This document shows, one piece after another, positions 8,423-19,787 of a stretch of DNA of 64,000 nucleotides. The notes under the pieces are model-generated. The model worked only from the letters and a program-made list of their open reading frames with translations. It did not search any database and was not told where the DNA came from. How positions within the stretch are numbered: position 1 is the first letter of the stretch; each line of letters opens with the position of its first letter. Source of the stretch: Acidovorax sp. GBBC 1281 (GTDB lineage: Bacteria; Pseudomonadota; Gammaproteobacteria; Burkholderiales; Burkholderiaceae_C); the NCBI RefSeq assembly GCF_028473645.1, contig NZ_CP097269.1:2622001-2686000 (forward strand). The letters run 5' to 3'. The position numbers and the translations under genes were made by a program.

Positions 8423-11050
8423 ATGAGCCAGCCCACTTCCAGCGTCGCAGACATCCGCAAGACTTTCCTCGACTTCTTCGCGTCGAAGGGCCACACCATC
8501 GTTCCGTCGAGCCCGCTCGTGCCGGGCAACGACCCGACGCTGATGTTCACGAACTCGGGCATGGTGCAGTTCAAGGACGTGTTCCTGGGCACCGATAAGC
8601 GTCCCTACCAGCGCGCCACCTCCGTCCAGGCCTGCCTGCGCGCGGGCGGCAAGCACAACGACCTGGAGAACGTGGGCTACACGGCCCGCCACCACACGTT
8701 CTTCGAAATGCTGGGCAACTGGAGCTTCGGCGACTACTTCAAGCGCGAATCGCTGAAGTGGGCCTGGGAACTGCTCACCGAGGTCTATCAGCTGCCGGCC
8801 GAACGCCTGCTCGCCACCGTCTACGAAGAGGACGACGAGGCCTACGACATCTGGACGAAGGAGATCGGCCTGCCGCCCGAGCGCGTGATCCGCATCGGCG
8901 ACAACAAGGGCGGCCGCTACAAGTCCGACAATTTCTGGATGATGGCCGACACGGGCCCCTGCGGCCCCTGCAGCGAAATCTTCTACGACCACGGCCCCGA
9001 GATCCCCGGCGGCCCGCCCGGCAGCCCCGACGAGGACGGCGACCGCTTCATCGAGATCTGGAACAACGTGTTCATGCAGTTCGACATGGCCGAGGACGGC
9101 TCCGTCAAGCCGCTGCCCGCACCGTGTGTGGACACGGGCATGGGCCTGGAGCGCCTGGCTGCCATCCTGCAGCACGTGCACAGCAACTACCAGATCGATC
9201 TGTTCGATGCGCTCATCAAGGCAGCAGGCCGCGAGACGCACACGGCCGATCTGTCCAACCCGTCGCTGAAGGTGATCGCCGACCACATCCGCGCGACCTC
9301 GTTCCTCATCGTGGACGGTGTGCTGCCGAGCAACGAAGGCCGTGGCTACGTCGAGCGCCGCATCGTGCGCCGCGCCATCCGCCATGGCTACAAGCTGGGC
9401 CAGAAGACGCCGTTCTTCCACAAGCTCGTCAAGGACCTGGCGCAGCAGATGGGCGACGCCTACCCCAAGCTGCGCGAGCAGGAGCAGCGCATCACCGACG
9501 TGCTCAAGACCGAAGAGGAACGCTTCTTCGAGACGCTGGCCAACGGCATGGAAATCCTGGACGCCGCCCTGGCCGGCGGCGCGAAGGTGCTGCCCGGCGA
9601 CGTGGCCTTCAAGCTGCACGACACCTATGGCTTTCCGCTCGACCTGTCGGCCGACGTGTGCCGCGAGCGCGGCGTGACCGTGGACGAGGCCGGTTTCGCC
9701 GAAGCCATGAATAAGCAAAAGGCCCAGGCCCGCGCGGCCGGCAAGTTCAAGATGGACAAGGCGCTGGAGTACACCGGCGACGTCAACCGCTTCACCGGCT
9801 ACGAGCAACTGGCCGAGAAGACCGCCAAGATCACTGCCATCTATGTGGACGGCGTCGGCGTGGGCGCGCTGCGCTCGGGGCAGGAGGGCGTCGTGGTGCT
9901 CGACACCACGCCGTTCTACGCCGAAAGCGGCGGCCAGGTGGGCGACCAGGGCGTCATCACCAGCGGCTCGGCCCGCTTCGCGGTGGCCGACACGCTCAAG
10001 ATCAAGGCCGATGTGTTCGGTCACCACGGTAGCCTGGAAGCCGGCACCCTGAACGTGGGCGACACCGTGACGGCCGAGGTGGACACGGCGCTGCGCGCCG
10101 CCACCATGCGCAACCACTCCGTCACCCACCTGATGCACAAGGCCCTGCGCGAAGTGCTGGGCAGCCATGTTCAGCAAAAGGGCTCGCTGGTGAACGCCGA
10201 GCGCACGCGTTTCGACTTTGCCCACAATGCCCCGGTGACCGATGCGCAGATCCGCGAGATCGAGCGCCGCGTGAACGAGGAAATCCTGGCCAACACCGCC
10301 ACCGGCGCCCGCGTGATGGACATCGAGTCGGCCCAGAAGACCGGCGCCATGATGCTGTTCGGCGAGAAGTACGGCGAAAGCGTGCGGGTGCTGGACATCG
10401 GCACCAGCCGCGAACTGTGCGGCGGCACGCACGTGGCGCGCACCGGCGACATCGGGCTGTTCAAGGTCGTGGCCGAAGGCGGCGTGGCGGCGGATGTGCG
10501 GCGGATCGAAGCCGTCACCGGCAGCAACGCACTGGCCTACCTGCAGCAGCTCGAAGACACCGTGACCCGCGCGGCCAGCGTGCTGAAGGCACCGGTGGCC
10601 GAGCTGAGCGGTCGCATCGGCCAGACGCTGGACCAGGTGAAGGGGCTGGAGCGTGAAGTGGCCGCACTCAAGGGCAAGCTCGCTTCGGCGCAGGGCGACG
10701 AGATGCTCGCCCAGGCGGTGGACATCAAGGGCGTGAAGCTGCTGGCGGCCCAACTGCCCGGCGCGGATGCCAAGACCCTGCGCGACACCATGGACAAGCT
10801 AAAGGACAAACTCAAGTCCGCCGTGATCGTGCTGGCGGCCGTCGATGGTGACAAGGTGCAGTTGGCGGCCGGCGTGACCGCCGACAGCGTGGGCAAGGTC
10901 AAGGCCGGCGAGCTGGTCAACTTCGTGGCCCAACAGGTCGGCGGCAAGGGCGGCGGCAAGCCCGACATGGCCATGGCCGGTGGCACCGATGCGTCCGCAT
11001 TGCCCGCGGCGCTGGCATCCGTGCAAGGCTGGGTGGGCGAACGCCTCTGA
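8423..11050 (+). CDS. alaS: Alanine--tRNA ligase
   Basis: This 875-residue enzyme charges tRNA-Ala. Domains in order: class II catalytic core (starting [10 protein letters not shown], with [14 protein letters not shown] and [17 protein letters not shown]), tRNA-recognition domain, editing domain with the zinc/editing motifs NHSVTHLMH and [11 protein letters not shown], and a C-terminal coiled and DHHA1-like region. The length matches bacterial AlaRS. The ATG at 8423 was chosen because [19 protein letters not shown] is the expected N-terminus. A strong terminator follows. Confidence 0.98.
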   Translation: MSQPTSSVADIRKTFLDFFASKGHTIVPSSPLVPGNDPTLMFTNSGMVQFKDVFLGTDKRPYQRATSVQACLRAGGKHNDLENVGYTARHHTFFEMLGNWSFGDYFKRESLKWAWELLTEVYQLPAERLLATVYEEDDEAYDIWTKEIGLPPERVIRIGDNKGGRYKSDNFWMMADTGPCGPCSEIFYDHGPEIPGGPPGSPDEDGDRFIEIWNNVFMQFDMAEDGSVKPLPAPCVDTGMGLERLAAILQHVHSNYQIDLFDALIKAAGRETHTADLSNPSLKVIADHIRATSFLIVDGVLPSNEGRGYVERRIVRRAIRHGYKLGQKTPFFHKLVKDLAQQMGDAYPKLREQEQRITDVLKTEEERFFETLANGMEILDAALAGGAKVLPGDVAFKLHDTYGFPLDLSADVCRERGVTVDEAGFAEAMNKQKAQARAAGKFKMDKALEYTGDVNRFTGYEQLAEKTAKITAIYVDGVGVGALRSGQEGVVVLDTTPFYAESGGQVGDQGVITSGSARFAVADTLKIKADVFGHHGSLEAGTLNVGDTVTAEVDTALRAATMRNHSVTHLMHKALREVLGSHVQQKGSLVNAERTRFDFAHNAPVTDAQIREIERRVNEEILANTATGARVMDIESAQKTGAMMLFGEKYGESVRVLDIGTSRELCGGTHVARTGDIGLFKVVAEGGVAADVRRIEAVTGSNALAYLQQLEDTVTRAASVLKAPVAELSGRIGQTLDQVKGLEREVAALKGKLASAQGDEMLAQAVDIKGVKLLAAQLPGADAKTLRDTMDKLKDKLKSAVIVLAAVDGDKVQLAAGVTADSVGKVKAGELVNFVAQQVGGKGGGKPDMAMAGGTDASALPAALASVQGWVGERL

Positions 11051-11068
11051 TTTTCAGGGCGCCGCAAA

Positions 11069-11097
11069 AACAAAGGCCCGCATCGCGGGCCTTTGTT
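11069..11097 (+). terminator. Rho-independent terminator of alaS
   Basis: CAAAGGCCCGC and GCGGGCCTTTG form an 11-bp perfect stem with an ATC loop, extendable by AA/TT at the outer end. The symmetric A/T tails could stop transcription from both directions, and the next gene does converge on it from the minus strand. Confidence 0.9.
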
Positions 11098-11123
11098 GTC
11101 TGGGCAGCCGCAGGGGCGACCGG

Positions 11124-12170
11124 TCAGAACAGTTCGACGTCGTCGTTGGACACCTTGGTGTGCAGGTGCCCCTGGTCGATCAGTTCGTCGTAGTAGCACA
11201 CCCGGTTGCGGCCGTTTTCCTTGGCGAAGTAGAGGGCCTGGTCGGCTTGGCCCAGGATTTCGACCGGCGCACCGCGGTCGGTGCACACGAAGCCCAGGCT
11301 GACGGTGACCCTGCCCACCTGCGGAAAGTTGTACTCCTGCACCGCCAGGCGGAAGCGGTTGAACACCTTGTGCGCGGTCGACAGCGTAGTCGAGCGCAGC
11401 AGCACCACGAACTCCTCGCCCCCGAAGCGGAAGATGCGGTCGTGGCTGCGGAAGGACGAGCGCAGGATGTTGGCGATCAGGATCAGCACTTCGTCGCCAT
11501 ACAGGTGGCCGAAGCGGTCGTTGACCTGCTTGAAATGGTCGATGTCCACCACCGCCAGCCACTGCTGCAGCGGCTCGCTGGTATCGGCACCGTCTCCGTC
11601 CGCGAGCATCTCGTCGGCCGCGATGCGCACGCTGCCGGACACGCCCGCGCGGCGCGCGAACTGCTCGTCGAAGGTCTTGCGGTTGAACAGCCCCGTGAGC
11701 GCATCGCGCTCGCTGTAGTCCAGCAGGCTCTGGTAGTTCTGGTAGACGTAGAAGACGCTCTGGATCACGTCCAGCTTGTGCACCGAGAACGGTCGCGACT
11801 GCGTCACCTCGATGCAGGCGTGCACCTCGTCGTGCATCCACACCGGCATCCACAGCGTGTGCTCGCCCTTGCGAAGCGAGTGCAGCGCGCGCCGCTCCTT
11901 CTGCAAGATGCATTCGTGCAGCGCGGCGTATTGGGTGAGGGGCTCGCGGCGGGAATCGGCCGCGGCTTCGGAGTTGGTCGACACCATCTGGCCCTGATCG
12001 CACCATGTGCGCGGCCGCACGTACGGAACGCCATCGTCCTTGAAGATTTCGAGCGCACGCACTGCCTTGATCGCGGGCAGCTTCTGCAGCGTGGAGAGCA
12101 CCGACACCTCCAGCCGAAGATGGTCGCGGTGGCCGGTCATTTCGACCAGGTTGTCGAGAATGGGCTTCAT
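11124..12170 (-). CDS. Diguanylate cyclase (GGDEF) with N-terminal sensory region
   Basis: This 348-residue protein makes cyclic di-GMP from GTP. The C-terminal GGDEF domain (about 160-325) has an intact active-site GGEEF at 250-254 and the product-inhibition I-site RSHD at 241-244, exactly five residues before. The first 150 residues have no membrane segments and resemble a cytosolic sensory module of unknown ligand, with a WMPVWMHDEVHACIEVTQ strand pattern. The gene faces alaS tail to tail and is followed upstream by trmB. Confidence 0.9.
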   Translation of the reverse strand: MKPILDNLVEMTGHRDHLRLEVSVLSTLQKLPAIKAVRALEIFKDDGVPYVRPRTWCDQGQMVSTNSEAAADSRREPLTQYAALHECILQKERRALHSLRKGEHTLWMPVWMHDEVHACIEVTQSRPFSVHKLDVIQSVFYVYQNYQSLLDYSERDALTGLFNRKTFDEQFARRAGVSGSVRIAADEMLADGDGADTSEPLQQWLAVVDIDHFKQVNDRFGHLYGDEVLILIANILRSSFRSHDRIFRFGGEEFVVLLRSTTLSTAHKVFNRFRLAVQEYNFPQVGRVTVSLGFVCTDRGAPVEILGQADQALYFAKENGRNRVCYYDELIDQGHLHTKVSNDDVELF

Positions 12171-12197
12171 GGATGCGTCGATTCTGCAGTCATGCGG

Positions 12198-12965
12198 TCA
12201 ACTTCGGCGCACGAACACCACGTCCCATACGCCGTGCCCCAGGCGCAGGCCACGGTTTTCGAACTTGGTGAGGGGGCGGTAGTCGGGCTGCGGCGCGTAG
12301 CCGTCAGCGGTATTGGCCAATTGGGGCTCGGCCGACAGCACCTCCAGCATCTGTTCGGCGTACGGCTGCCAGTCCGTCGCGCAATGCAGGTAGCCGCCCG
12401 GCTTGAGCCGGGCCGCCAGCTTGGCCACCAGCGGCGGCTGGATCAGGCGGCGCTTGTTGTGCTTTTTCTTGTGCCACGGATCGGGAAAGAAGATGTGGAC
12501 CCCATCCAGTGTGCCGGGCGGCACCATGTGGTCGATGACCTCGACCGCGTCGTGCTGCAGGATGCGGATGTTGGTCAGGCCCTGCTCGCCGATGCGTTTG
12601 AGCAGCGCGCCCACGCCGGGCTCGTGCACCTCGCAGCACAGGAAGTTGTCCTGCGGGCGCACGCCGGCGATGTGCGCGGTGGCCTCGCCCATGCCGAACC
12701 CGATCTCCAGCACCAGCGGGGCGGTGCGGCCGAACACGGCGGGGGCGTCGATGGGTTGGGGTGCGTAGTCCAGCACGAAGCGAGGGCCCAGCTCTTCGAA
12801 GGCCTTGGCCTGGCCAGTGGTGGTGCGGCCTGCGCGGCGCACATAGCTTTTGATGGTCTTGGGATAGGGGACGTCGGCGGGGGCACCGCCGCCCGCGCGC
12901 GCAGGGCGCTGCTCGGGGGGATTCGTCGGGCCGGCATCGGCCAGGGGCAATTGCGTTTCTGTCAC
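12198..12965 (-). CDS. trmB: tRNA (guanine-N7-)-methyltransferase
   Basis: TrmB methylates G46 of tRNA using S-adenosylmethionine. The 255-residue frame has the SAM-binding motif [10 protein letters not shown], the substrate motif [15 protein letters not shown], and the C-terminal TKFENRG. A GTG at 12965 was chosen because it overlaps the gluQ stop as GTGA; an ATG at 12992 would add nine residues and overlap gluQ by 31 bases. The N-terminal 45 residues are Pro/Ala-rich and not conserved in the family. It is probably co-transcribed with gluQ and the flavoprotein gene upstream. Confidence 0.93.
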   Translation of the reverse strand: MTETQLPLADAGPTNPPEQRPARAGGGAPADVPYPKTIKSYVRRAGRTTTGQAKAFEELGPRFVLDYAPQPIDAPAVFGRTAPLVLEIGFGMGEATAHIAGVRPQDNFLCCEVHEPGVGALLKRIGEQGLTNIRILQHDAVEVIDHMVPPGTLDGVHIFFPDPWHKKKHNKRRLIQPPLVAKLAARLKPGGYLHCATDWQPYAEQMLEVLSAEPQLANTADGYAPQPDYRPLTKFENRGLRLGHGVWDVVFVRRS

Positions 12966-13945
12966 GGTGAGCGATTGTAGATTCCGGACCATGCCCGCGC
13001 CCAGAGCTCCAGCGCATGGCCGACCGGGGTGTCGTTTGGCCGCACCAGCGGCGGCAGGCCGAGCTGGTGCGCGGCGGCGGCCAGCGCCTTCACGGGTTCG
13101 CGCGTGTCCACCGGCGGCGCGCCGTGCTGCTTGGAGAGCTTGGCGCCGTCGGGCGCATACACCAGCGGCGTGTGCAGGTAGCGCGGCGTGGCCAGGCCGA
13201 GGGCGTGCTGCAGCAGGATCTGTCTCGGCGTGTTGTCGGCGAGGTCTTCCCCCCGCACCACGTGGGTGACGCCCTGGTCGGCATCGTCCACCACCACGGC
13301 GAGCTGGTAGGCCCACAGACCATCGGCGCGGCGCAGCACGAAGTCGCCCACCGCGCTCGCCACGTCCTGCGATTGCACGCCCAGCCGGCGGTCTTCCCAG
13401 ACCACGCCGTCGCGCGAGACCGAAGGCCCGGCATCGCGCTCGCACGGCCCTGGACGGGCAGGGTTTTTTTTCTGGATTTCCGATGAGCGGAACCGCCAGG
13501 ACCGCGCCGGCCGACCCTGCAGCCCCCCACGGCAGGTGCCGGGGTAGGGCAGCTCCACATGGGGTTGGCGCACATGGCCGAGCCGGGCCTGGGCCTGCTC
13601 GATGTCGCTGCGCGAACAGGCGCAGGGGTAGGCCCGGCCCTGGGCGAGCAGGCGGTCCAGCGCTTGCTGGTACGGCAGGCCACGCTCCGATTGCCGCATC
13701 ACCGGACCATCCGGCAGCAGGCCGCAATCGGCCAACTGGGACAGGATGATGGCGTCGGCCCCAGGCGCGCAGCGCGGAGTGTCGACGTCTTCGATGCGCA
13801 CCAGCCATTGCCCGCCGCGCCCCCCGTGCGCCGAACGCGCGTCCAGCCAACTGGCCAGCGCCGCCACCAGCGAGCCCGCATGCAGCGGGCCCGTGGGCGA
13901 CGGCGCGAAACGGCCGATGTATCGGGAGAGGGCGCCCAGCGTCAT
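12962..13945 (-). CDS. gluQ: Glutamyl-Q tRNA(Asp) synthetase
   Basis: This 327-residue paralog of the GluRS catalytic domain attaches glutamate to queuosine in tRNA-Asp. Motifs: class I signature [16 protein letters not shown] near residue 11, a zinc cluster with CAC and a Cys after YPGT, and the KLSKQHG loop (KMSK equivalent) near 268. It lacks the anticodon-binding domain of GluRS, as expected. The start overlaps the stop of the flavoprotein gene (ATGA), and the stop overlaps trmB (GTGA), so three genes are coupled. Confidence 0.93.
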   Translation of the reverse strand: MTLGALSRYIGRFAPSPTGPLHAGSLVAALASWLDARSAHGGRGGQWLVRIEDVDTPRCAPGADAIILSQLADCGLLPDGPVMRQSERGLPYQQALDRLLAQGRAYPCACSRSDIEQAQARLGHVRQPHVELPYPGTCRGGLQGRPARSWRFRSSEIQKKNPARPGPCERDAGPSVSRDGVVWEDRRLGVQSQDVASAVGDFVLRRADGLWAYQLAVVVDDADQGVTHVVRGEDLADNTPRQILLQHALGLATPRYLHTPLVYAPDGAKLSKQHGAPPVDTREPVKALAAAAHQLGLPPLVRPNDTPVGHALELWARAWSGIYNRSP

Positions 13946-15087
13946 GCCACCGCGAGGGCGAGTTCCAGTCCGGAGACGAAGGCGTCTTCCAGGCGATGGC
14001 CCAGGCACCAATCGCCGCACAGGCCGATGCTGGCCTTGGCGTCCCACATGTGCGAGCGGCCCAGCGGCGCGAGCGTTTGCGCATAGCGCCAGCGGCAGAC
14101 CTCGGCGTGCGCGGGTTCGGCGCGGATGCCGGTCACTTCGGAGAACGCTTTGGTGAGCTTGGCCTGCACCCGGGCTTCGCCGTCCTCCAGGTGCTCCCTC
14201 GACCACGCGGGACTGGCCTGCACGGTCCAGCGCTCCACCGGGCCGCGCCCGGGCTTGGAAGACTCGCGCGCCAGCCAGGCGATGCGGTGGTGGGTGCTGC
14301 GCGCCGCGTTCCACTGCGGCCCCAGCGTGGTCAGGCCCGGCCGCACCGCCTGGGGAAACGCCAGCATGAGGGTCCAGCAGGGGGCGATGGTGACCTGGGC
14401 CAGCGGTGCGTGCAGCGATGGCGCGACGGTCGTGCCCGACGCGGTGCCGGAGGCCTGCAGCAGCGCCAATGCCGGCACGGAGGGCTGCGCGAGCAGCACC
14501 GCGTCGAACCCCGCATGCACCTGCGCCGCGCCATCGGGCGACTCGGTGCGCAGTTGCCAGCGCTTGCCGTCCATGGGGTCGCGTTCGATGCGGGTCACGC
14601 GGCAGCCGGTGAGCAGGCGGCCGGCCAGCGACAGCGGCCGCGACCAGGCATCCACCAGCGATTGCATGCCAGGGCTGGCGACCCAGTGGGGCTCGCCCGG
14701 CGGTGGCGCCGCAGCGGCCACGCGGCCTGCCGCGTCGAGCACGCGCACGGTGTTGGCGCTCCAGGGCCGGCACAGGCCGGGCACGGTTTCCAGGGCCCGT
14801 TCGAAGCGCGAGTCGCGCACGGTGAAATACTGTGCGCCGGCATCGAAGCTGCCGAAGGCCGTGTCCAGCGTGGTGGTGCGTCCGCCGGCATGGGGGGCCT
14901 TCTCGAACACCGTGACCTCATGGCCTGCCTGGACCAGCGTGCGAGCGCACACGATGCCCGCCATGCCGGCACCGATGACGGCGAAGCGGCGGGCCGGTGC
15001 CGAAGGCTCGGGGGATGGGGCTGGGGTCTCCGTGGAGGGGCTGCGTCGCAGCCGTTGCTTGGATCGTTGGGCAGGTGCTGGGGGCAT
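13942..15087 (-). CDS. Renalase-like NAD(P)/FAD-dependent oxidoreductase
   Basis: This 381-residue flavoprotein has a Rossmann FAD-binding motif [15 protein letters not shown], a downstream [10 protein letters not shown] loop, and the amine-oxidase-like GDW near the C-terminus ([12 protein letters not shown]) that closes on FAD. Bacterial renalases oxidise aberrant dihydro-NAD(P) isomers; whether this one does cannot be seen. The first 35 residues are low-complexity Pro/Ser/Arg. The start at 15087 is the first ATG that leaves a short tail before the FAD motif. Confidence 0.8.
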   Translation of the reverse strand: MPPAPAQRSKQRLRRSPSTETPAPSPEPSAPARRFAVIGAGMAGIVCARTLVQAGHEVTVFEKAPHAGGRTTTLDTAFGSFDAGAQYFTVRDSRFERALETVPGLCRPWSANTVRVLDAAGRVAAAAPPPGEPHWVASPGMQSLVDAWSRPLSLAGRLLTGCRVTRIERDPMDGKRWQLRTESPDGAAQVHAGFDAVLLAQPSVPALALLQASGTASGTTVAPSLHAPLAQVTIAPCWTLMLAFPQAVRPGLTTLGPQWNAARSTHHRIAWLARESSKPGRGPVERWTVQASPAWSREHLEDGEARVQAKLTKAFSEVTGIRAEPAHAEVCRWRYAQTLAPLGRSHMWDAKASIGLCGDWCLGHRLEDAFVSGLELALAVA

Positions 15088-15175
15088 GGGGCCGGGCCTT
15101 TCGGAAGCGAAGTTCAGGAGCAGTGAAACAAGGCCCACTCTACACGCGCGGCCCTTGGCCGCGTGGCTTCGTGCG

Positions 15176-16114
15176 CTAGAAATGATGATGGTTTTCGAGC
15201 AGTGCCTTGCGCGTGGCGGGGCTTTGCAGTTGGGACAGCCACCACTGCAGCGCCCGGCCCGGCGCGCTGTGGCCGGGCCCGCCCCAGGCGTAGTGCAACT
15301 GCACATTGCGCCGTGCGCGGGCCACCCGGCGTGTCACGAGGCGCCCCGCCTCCAGGTAGGGCCGGGCCATGGGCTCTGGGATGAACCCGCCGCCCAGCCC
15401 GCGCAGCTGCGCCTGCAGCTTGGCCTGCATGCTGTCCACGGTGAAGACATCCTGCCCCCCGAGCAGGCCCATGGTGACGCTGCCGCGCTGCGCGGAATCG
15501 GCCACGGCCACGGCGCGGTGCATGCGCAGCACGGTGTCGGTGATGGGCTCCTGTGCAGCGGCCAGTGGGTGGTGGGGCGCGATGGCGTAGAGAAACTCCA
15601 CCTCTCCCATCGTCTCCTGCTGCAGGCCGGAGACGGTGGAGGCGTTGACCGCCACGCCGATGGCCAGGTCGGCCCGGCCCGAGGTCAGCATCTCCAGCGT
15701 GCCCGACAGGATGCCGGTGCGCAGCTTGAGCCGCGTGGGTGGCTCCATGGCGTAGAACGCCTCGGTCAGCTCCAGCAGGGTGGTGGGCGAGATGATGCCG
15801 TCCACGCTGATGGTCAGCTGCGGCTCCCAGCCCGTGGCGACGCGGCGAACGCGGTGCGCCACCGCGTCCACTTCTTCGAGCAGGCGCGCGCCTTCGCGCA
15901 GCAGTTCGGTGCCGGCCTCCGTCGGGCGCGCCTGCCGCGCGCTGCGGTCGAACAGCAGCACGTCGAGCGCGTCCTCGATCTGGCGCACGCGGTAGGTGAG
16001 GGCGCTGGGCACCAGTCCCAGCCGCCGCGCCGCCGCGGCGAAGCTGCCGGTGTCGGCAATGACCTGCAGCATCGCCAGGCTGTCGGGGGTCAGGGCATCG
16101 CGGGCGTTTTGCAT
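15176..16114 (-). CDS. LysR-family transcriptional regulator divergent from pirin operon
   Basis: This 312-residue protein has an N-terminal winged HTH (about 10-68, GSFAAAARRLGLVPSALTYRVRQIED) and a LysR substrate domain. It is divergent from the pirin/wrbA/osmC/pirin cluster with a 110-base shared gap that contains paired inverted repeats, so it very likely controls that cluster and itself. The inducer is unknown. The C-terminus ends HHHF, with three natural histidines. Confidence 0.88.
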   Translation of the reverse strand: MQNARDALTPDSLAMLQVIADTGSFAAAARRLGLVPSALTYRVRQIEDALDVLLFDRSARQARPTEAGTELLREGARLLEEVDAVAHRVRRVATGWEPQLTISVDGIISPTTLLELTEAFYAMEPPTRLKLRTGILSGTLEMLTSGRADLAIGVAVNASTVSGLQQETMGEVEFLYAIAPHHPLAAAQEPITDTVLRMHRAVAVADSAQRGSVTMGLLGGQDVFTVDSMQAKLQAQLRGLGGGFIPEPMARPYLEAGRLVTRRVARARRNVQLHYAWGGPGHSAPGRALQWWLSQLQSPATRKALLENHHHF

Positions 16115-16131
16115 GGTGGGTGCGGCTGGGC

Positions 16132-16158
16132 TTCAAAGATTTTGAATGATGCCTTCAA
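16132..16158. promoter_or_regulatory. Double inverted repeat, candidate LysR operator
   Basis: TTCAAA-GAT-TTTGAA (16132-16146) is a perfect 6-3-6 dyad, and TTGAA-N7-TTCAA (16142-16158) overlaps it with a second dyad that fits the T-N11-A form of LysR boxes. Both sit in the gap between the divergent regulator and pirin genes. Confidence 0.55.
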
Positions 16159-16224
16159 TCCGCTTGGGCTTGCAAGCCGAACCCTGCTTCTAAAGTCGCT
16201 GCACCGAATGAACACCCGCCGCCC

Positions 16225-16926
<702 letters not shown>

Positions 16927-17010
16927 GAATCGGCCGACTTTCGTTTTCTTTCTCTCCCTGTCCCCTCTCTTTTTTCTTCATCCAACCACCCGTTCGAGGA
17001 GTTCTTCATC

Positions 17011-17565
17011 ATGGCAAAAATCGCAGTGGTCTTTCATTCCGGCTATGGCCACACGCAGCGCCTGGCCCAGGCCGTGGCCGAAGGCGCGAACGCGCAGCTC
17101 GTCGCCATCGATGCCGATGGCAACCTGCCCGAAGGCGGCTGGGACACCCTGCAGGCGGCCGATGGCATCCTGTTCGGCACCCCCACGTACATGGGCGGCC
17201 CGAGCTGGCAGTTCAAGAAATTCGCCGATGCCTCCTCCAAGGCCTGGTTCGGCCGCAGCTGGCAGGACAAGGTGTTCGGCGGCTTCACCAACAGCGCCAG
17301 CCTGAACGGCGACAAGCAGGGCACGCTGGCCTACCTGCACACCCTGGCGTCGCAGCACGGCGGCATCTGGGTGAGCCTGGGCCTGCTGCCCAGCAACTCC
17401 AAGGCCGCCACCCGCAACGACCTGAACAACCTGGGCGGCTCGGTCGGCGTGCTGGCCCAGTCGCCCTCCGACGCCAGCGTGCAGGAAATGCTCCAGGGCG
17501 ACCTGGACACGGGCCGGTCGTACGGCGCACGCGTGGCGGAGATTGCGCGCCGCCTGCACGGCTGA
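17011..17565 (+). CDS. Flavodoxin-fold NAD(P)H:quinone oxidoreductase (WrbA-like)
   Basis: This 184-residue FMN protein begins MAKIAVVFHSGYGHTQRLA, the phosphate-binding loop of the flavodoxin fold, followed by GTPTYMGGPSWQFKKF and the ASQHGGIWVSLGLLPSN strand near the flavin. WrbA-type enzymes reduce quinones by two electrons, avoiding semiquinone radicals. An AGGAGTT ribosome site (about 16997-17003) precedes ATG 17011. Its neighbours, two pirins and an OsmC protein, fit a quinone or peroxide detoxification role. Confidence 0.88.
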   Translation: MAKIAVVFHSGYGHTQRLAQAVAEGANAQLVAIDADGNLPEGGWDTLQAADGILFGTPTYMGGPSWQFKKFADASSKAWFGRSWQDKVFGGFTNSASLNGDKQGTLAYLHTLASQHGGIWVSLGLLPSNSKAATRNDLNNLGGSVGVLAQSPSDASVQEMLQGDLDTGRSYGARVAEIARRLHG

Positions 17566-17617
17566 TAGATTGGCCGGCCCATCCCCCCTCGATCCCGCCC
17601 CTCACCGGAGCCTTCCC

Positions 17618-18025
17618 ATGACCCTCGAATTGCGGCGCATTGCCGGCGCACCGCTGGCGCAGACCCTGACGGTTCGCGGGCATCGCCTTGTCGTGGACGG
17701 CACCGTGGCCGAGGACGGCGATGACACCGGCCCCAATCCGCACGACCTGTACGACGCCGCGCTCGGCGCGTGCAAGGCGCTCACCGTGCTGTGGTACGCG
17801 CGCCGAAAGGGAATGGCGGTGGACGACGTGCGCACGGTGATCGACCGCGACGCCTCGGCCGAGCGCAGCGGCACCTACCGCCTGGCGGCCCGCCTGCAGG
17901 TGAGCGGCGATCTCACCGACGCCCAGATCGCGGAGCTGGAGGCCGTGGCCGCCAAGTGCCCGGTGCACAAGCTGATGACCAGCGTCACCACCGAGATCAC
18001 CACCGCCGTGGAGCGCATGCCATGA
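17618..18025 (+). CDS. OsmC-family peroxiredoxin-like protein
   Basis: This 135-residue protein has the two conserved thiols of OsmC/Ohr proteins, in LGACKALTV and AAKCPVHKLM, which reduce organic hydroperoxides. The YDAALGACKA helix and the VHKLM segment after the second Cys are family marks. The ATG at 17618 gives the usual family length. The stop overlaps the following pirin start (ATGA), so the two are translationally coupled. Confidence 0.9.
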   Translation: MTLELRRIAGAPLAQTLTVRGHRLVVDGTVAEDGDDTGPNPHDLYDAALGACKALTVLWYARRKGMAVDDVRTVIDRDASAERSGTYRLAARLQVSGDLTDAQIAELEAVAAKCPVHKLMTSVTTEITTAVERMP

Positions 18026-18906
18026 GCGGGCCGGCCATCCTGAAGGGGCACGACAAGGACCTGGGCGGCGGATTCACCGTGCGCCGGCTGCTGCCATCGC
18101 TGCAGCGGCGCTCGGTCGGGCCCTTCGTCTTCTTCGACCATTTCGGGCCGGTGACCGTGGAGCCGGCGTCCGAATACGACGTGCGGCCCCACCCGCACAT
18201 CGGCCTGGCCACCGTCACCTACCTGTTCGACGGTGCCATCGTGCACCGGGACAGCCTGGGCTCGCTGCAGCAGATCGAACCCGGTGCCATCAACTGGATG
18301 ACTGCGGGGCGCGGCATCGTGCATTCCGAGCGGCGGCCCGATGCGCTGCGCGACCGCAGCTACGTGAACCATGGCATCCAGCTGTGGGCGGCGCTGCCGA
18401 TGGCCAGCGAGGACGACGCACCCAGCTTCGTGCACACGCCGGCCGCCGACATTCCCGAGCTGTCGCACGAGGGCGCCACGGTGCGCGTGCTGATCGGCCA
18501 AGCGTTCGGCCAGGCCTCGCCCGTGGCGACGCTGTCGCCCACGCTGTACCTCGACGTGCAATTGGCCGCCGGCGGTGCGCTGACCCTGCCGCCCCTGGCG
18601 CAGGAAATGGCGATCTATGCGGTGGACGGCGACCTGCTGCTCGACGGCGAGCCGTTCGCGGACCACACGCTGGCCGTGCTGGAGACGGGCGCCGGCGCCG
18701 CGCTGCGCGCGCCGGACCGGGCGGTGCGGCTGATGGTCATCGGCGGCGACGCGCTGGATGCCCCGCGCCACATCTGGTGGAATTTCGTATCGAGCCGCAA
18801 GGACCGCATCGTGCAGGCCGCTGACGACTGGGACGCCCAGCGCATGGGCCACGTGCCCGGCGAGACCGAATGGATTCCGCTGCCGGAGCGGCGCTTCAAG
18901 CCCTGA
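18022..18906 (+). CDS. Pirin-family protein
   Basis: This 294-residue bicupin has metal ligands HPH (His57, His59) and HSE (His101, Glu103). It is of the longer pirin subfamily with an RRLLPSLQRRSVGPFVFFDHFGP start region, so it is only distantly related to the pirin at 16225 and is not a recent duplicate. It closes the LysR-controlled cluster. Convergent trhO follows after 55 bases. Confidence 0.88.
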   Translation: MSGPAILKGHDKDLGGGFTVRRLLPSLQRRSVGPFVFFDHFGPVTVEPASEYDVRPHPHIGLATVTYLFDGAIVHRDSLGSLQQIEPGAINWMTAGRGIVHSERRPDALRDRSYVNHGIQLWAALPMASEDDAPSFVHTPAADIPELSHEGATVRVLIGQAFGQASPVATLSPTLYLDVQLAAGGALTLPPLAQEMAIYAVDGDLLLDGEPFADHTLAVLETGAGAALRAPDRAVRLMVIGGDALDAPRHIWWNFVSSRKDRIVQAADDWDAQRMGHVPGETEWIPLPERRFKP

Positions 18907-18955
18907 AGTGAAACATTGGGTCAAAACAGCCCGATGCCCTAGGAAATCATGCCTC

Positions 18956-18977
18956 GGTAGCTCACATTTTGATAGCG
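18956..18977. repeat. Short dispersed palindrome, copy 2 (minus orientation)
   Basis: Read on the minus strand this is GCTATCAAAATGTGAGC, the same GCTAT...AGC family as the other copies, next to a CCTAGGGCAT block shared with copies 4 and 5. It overlaps the last codons of trhO. Confidence 0.5.
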
Positions 18978-19744
18978 TTCGGCTCTGCGGCTGATTCCGG
19001 CTGCGTCGACAGGTCGTTCGCCAGCACCCGGCGCTCGTCGAACACGAAGCAGCCGCCGTGGTAGTGCGCTCCGTCGGTTTCCTCGAAGTACTTGAGGATG
19101 CCGCCTTCGAGCTGGTAGACGTTCTCGATGCCTTCCTCGCGCATCAGGATGGCGGCCTTTTCGCAGCGGATGCCGCCCGTGCAGAAGCTCACCACCGTCT
19201 TGCCGGCGAACTCGGCCTTGTGCTCGCGCAGCGCCGGCGGAAACTCGGTGAACTTGTCGATGCGCCAGTCGATGGCGTTGTCGAACGTGCCCTGGTCCAC
19301 CTCGAAGGCATTGCGTGTGTCCAGCGTCACCACCGGCCGGCCCCCGTCGTCGTGCCCCTGCGCCAGCCAGCGGTGCAGGGTGGGCGCGTCCACCGCGGGC
19401 GCCCGGCCGTTCGATGGGCGGATGGTGGGGTGGTCCATGCGGATGATCTCGCGCTTGACCTTCACCAGCATCTTGCGAAACGGCTGCGTGGCCGACCAGC
19501 TTTCCTTGGGGGCCAGGGGTTCGAAGCGTTCGTCCGCCTTCAATGCATCGATGAAGCCGCGCACCGCCGTCGCCGGCCCGGCCAGGAACAGGTTGATGCC
19601 TTCCTCGGCCAGCAGGATGGTGCCCTTGAGGTGGGCCGCCTCGGCCCGCGTGTGCAGCACGTCGCGCAGCTCGGCCGCGTCCGGCAGGGGCACGAACAGG
19701 TAGCAGGAGATATTGAGAACGTCGTTCACGGTGGACTCGGGCAT
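18962..19744 (-). CDS. trhO: tRNA uridine(34) hydroxylase, rhodanese domain
   Basis: This 260-residue YceA/TrhO protein forms 5-hydroxyuridine at the wobble position of tRNA. It has the N-terminal acylphosphatase-like region ([16 protein letters not shown]), then a rhodanese domain with catalytic loop [10 protein letters not shown], and the C-terminal [16 protein letters not shown]. The start at 19744 gives the family's N-terminus; the longer frame to 19840 adds non-conserved sequence. The last residues NAIKM and the stop codon are encoded by a dispersed palindrome, so the tail is probably not native. Confidence 0.93.
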   Translation of the reverse strand: MPESTVNDVLNISCYLFVPLPDAAELRDVLHTRAEAAHLKGTILLAEEGINLFLAGPATAVRGFIDALKADERFEPLAPKESWSATQPFRKMLVKVKREIIRMDHPTIRPSNGRAPAVDAPTLHRWLAQGHDDGGRPVVTLDTRNAFEVDQGTFDNAIDWRIDKFTEFPPALREHKAEFAGKTVVSFCTGGIRCEKAAILMREEGIENVYQLEGGILKYFEETDGAHYHGGCFVFDERRVLANDLSTQPESAAEPNAIKM

Positions 19745-19787
19745 GGCAGGCGGGCCGGACGGCCAACGGCGTGGCCCCGGCGTTCGG

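Noticed and set aside
8381..10753. Long minus-strand frame of 790 codons opposite alaS
   Set aside because: It is His/Gly/Ala-rich, has no motif, and mirrors the codon structure of alaS.
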